Below are positions 31,284-31,913 of a stretch of DNA of 31,913 bases, piece by piece (the stretch's first letter is position 1; every line of letters starts with the position of its first letter). A model generated the notes under the pieces. The model did no database searches and was not told the origin of the DNA. It saw only the letters and a program-made list of their open reading frames with translations. The stretch is from DATFEN01 sp035691285 (GTDB lineage Bacteria; Acidobacteriota; Vicinamibacteria; Fen-336): positions 1 through 31,913 of the forward strand of contig DASSJI010000058.1 in assembly GCA_035691285.1 (NCBI GenBank). Reading direction: 5' to 3'. Position numbers and translations under genes: made by a program.

Positions 31284-31913
31284 GGCCGCGCCGCAACGGA
31301 GCGGCGCTCCTTGCGATCGGCCTCGCCCTGGGGGCGTGTCGCGGGCGGGAGACCGTCTACCTGGACCTCGTCGCCCTGGCGCCGGCCGCCGAGCACGCGC
31401 GCGCGTACGGGTTCCATGCGCTGGGGACGCCGGCGGCGGAGCCGGCCCGAGGACCGGGGCTGCTGCGGGACGACGGCGGCGGAGACCCGCGACTGTGGTC
31501 GAAGCGCGAAGGCGAGATCCAGCTCCAGTTCGGCGGGATCGCGCCGCGCGCCGCCGTCCTCGATCTCACTCCCTTCCCGGGGATCAGCGATCAGAGGCTG
31601 CTCCTCACGCTCAACGGCACCGAGGTGGCCGACCTCGAGGTCGCGCCCGAGCGCCGGCGCTACCTCGTGCCGCTTCCGGCGGTCGCCCAGGCCGCGAGGG
31701 GAGCCAACAAGCTGGGGCTCCGCTTCCGCGAAGTCGCGCCGGCGGGCGGCGCGCTGGGCCGCCGGGTGGCGGCGGCCCTGCACTCGATCGCGTGGAGCGG
31801 CGACGGTGACGCCGCGCTGCTGGATCTGCTCGTGCGGGGCGCGCCGCCGCCGCTGACGATCGAGAGGAACCCGCCGCGGATCGTGCAGACCGCCGGCGCC
31901 GTGCGCTATGCGC
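31280..31913 (+). CDS. Lipoprotein of unknown function, N-terminal part (cut by window edge)
   Basis: An open frame of 211 codons runs off the window. GTG 31280 overlaps the phosphatase stop. The product starts VRPRRNGAALLAIGLALGACRGRE, a lipoprotein signal with an L-G-A-C lipobox, so it should be lipid-anchored in the envelope. The next part is a beta-rich domain (GEIQLQFGG, AAVLDLTPFPG, RLLLTLNGTEVADLEVAPE, RYLVPLP, GANKLGLRFRE) that resembles the ligand-binding-like front domain of some secreted sulfatases and hydrolases. The catalytic part, if any, is outside the window, so no function is assigned. Confidence 0.72.
   Translation, partial: MRPRRNGAALLAIGLALGACRGRETVYLDLVALAPAAEHARAYGFHALGTPAAEPARGPGLLRDDGGGDPRLWSKREGEIQLQFGGIAPRAAVLDLTPFPGISDQRLLLTLNGTEVADLEVAPERRRYLVPLPAVAQAARGANKLGLRFREVAPAGGALGRRVAAALHSIAWSGDGDAALLDLLVRGAPPPLTIERNPPRIVQTAGAVRYA

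Overview
The window reads as one contiguous stretch of a very GC-rich bacterial chromosome. Coding density is high: no gap without a gene exceeds about 200 bases, the two largest being 14071-14272 and 27726-27909. GTG and TTG starts are common, and many neighbouring genes overlap by 4-20 bases. Gene content is that of a large-genome soil or sediment type: two membrane pyrophosphatases, DUF1080 and DUF2911 secreted proteins, PD40 beta-propeller, PilZ, SpoIIE phosphatase and a HerA-type ATPase. This fits Acidobacteriota or a similar GC-rich lineage, but no rRNA or other phylogenetic marker is present, so the assignment is weak. I saw no tRNA, rRNA, CRISPR array, insertion sequence or phage gene.

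Layout. (1) 1-4665, + strand: the tail of one membrane pyrophosphatase, a DUF1080 protein, a DedA-family membrane protein, a complete second pyrophosphatase (hppA) and a DUF218/YdcF-like protein. (2) 4652-6476, - strand: a CxxC mini-protein, a membrane-anchored family 2 glycosyltransferase and a secreted DUF2911 protein. (3) 6535-10120, + strand: a Bfd-like [2Fe-2S] protein behind a promoter with a perfect Fur-type palindrome, then bacterioferritin, then three translationally coupled genes (secreted PD40 propeller, unknown membrane protein, GT-C-like membrane glycosyltransferase). (4) 10082-14070: a strong promoter with a palindrome over its start site drives a three-subunit molybdenum hydroxylase. 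Its medium subunit carries the extra four-cysteine loop known from 4-hydroxybenzoyl-CoA reductase. (5) 14111-14269: a short Gly/Ser-rich ORF that looks like the orphaned tail of a TPM/DUF2207-type protein.

(6) 14273-22352 is a surface-glycan locus. A tandem-domain glycosyltransferase is transcribed leftward. From the same 42-bp divergent promoter region a six-gene rightward set runs: a trifunctional adenylation-carrier-thioesterase protein, its own phosphopantetheinyl transferase, a GT4 glycosyltransferase, an ABC-2 permease, a Wzt-like ATPase and a rhamnosyltransferase-like GT2. The combination suggests that an activated carboxylic acid is loaded on a carrier and used in making or decorating an exported glycan or glycolipid. 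This is the most interesting candidate system here. (7) 22379-26232: citrate synthase, an unusual fusion of a PHA-granule-regulator-like domain with a cytokinin-dehydrogenase-like FAD oxidoreductase, and a tandem PilZ protein. (8) 26246-27725, - strand: a fatty-acid desaturase and a small basic protein with two AP2/ERF-like repeats. (9) 27910-31913, + strand: a HerA/DUF87-type ATPase, a membrane-anchored SpoIIE-type phosphatase and a lipoprotein cut by the window edge.

A recurring feature is a TAGAAT or similar -10 hexamer a few bases before the start codon, which implies many leaderless or near-leaderless transcripts.
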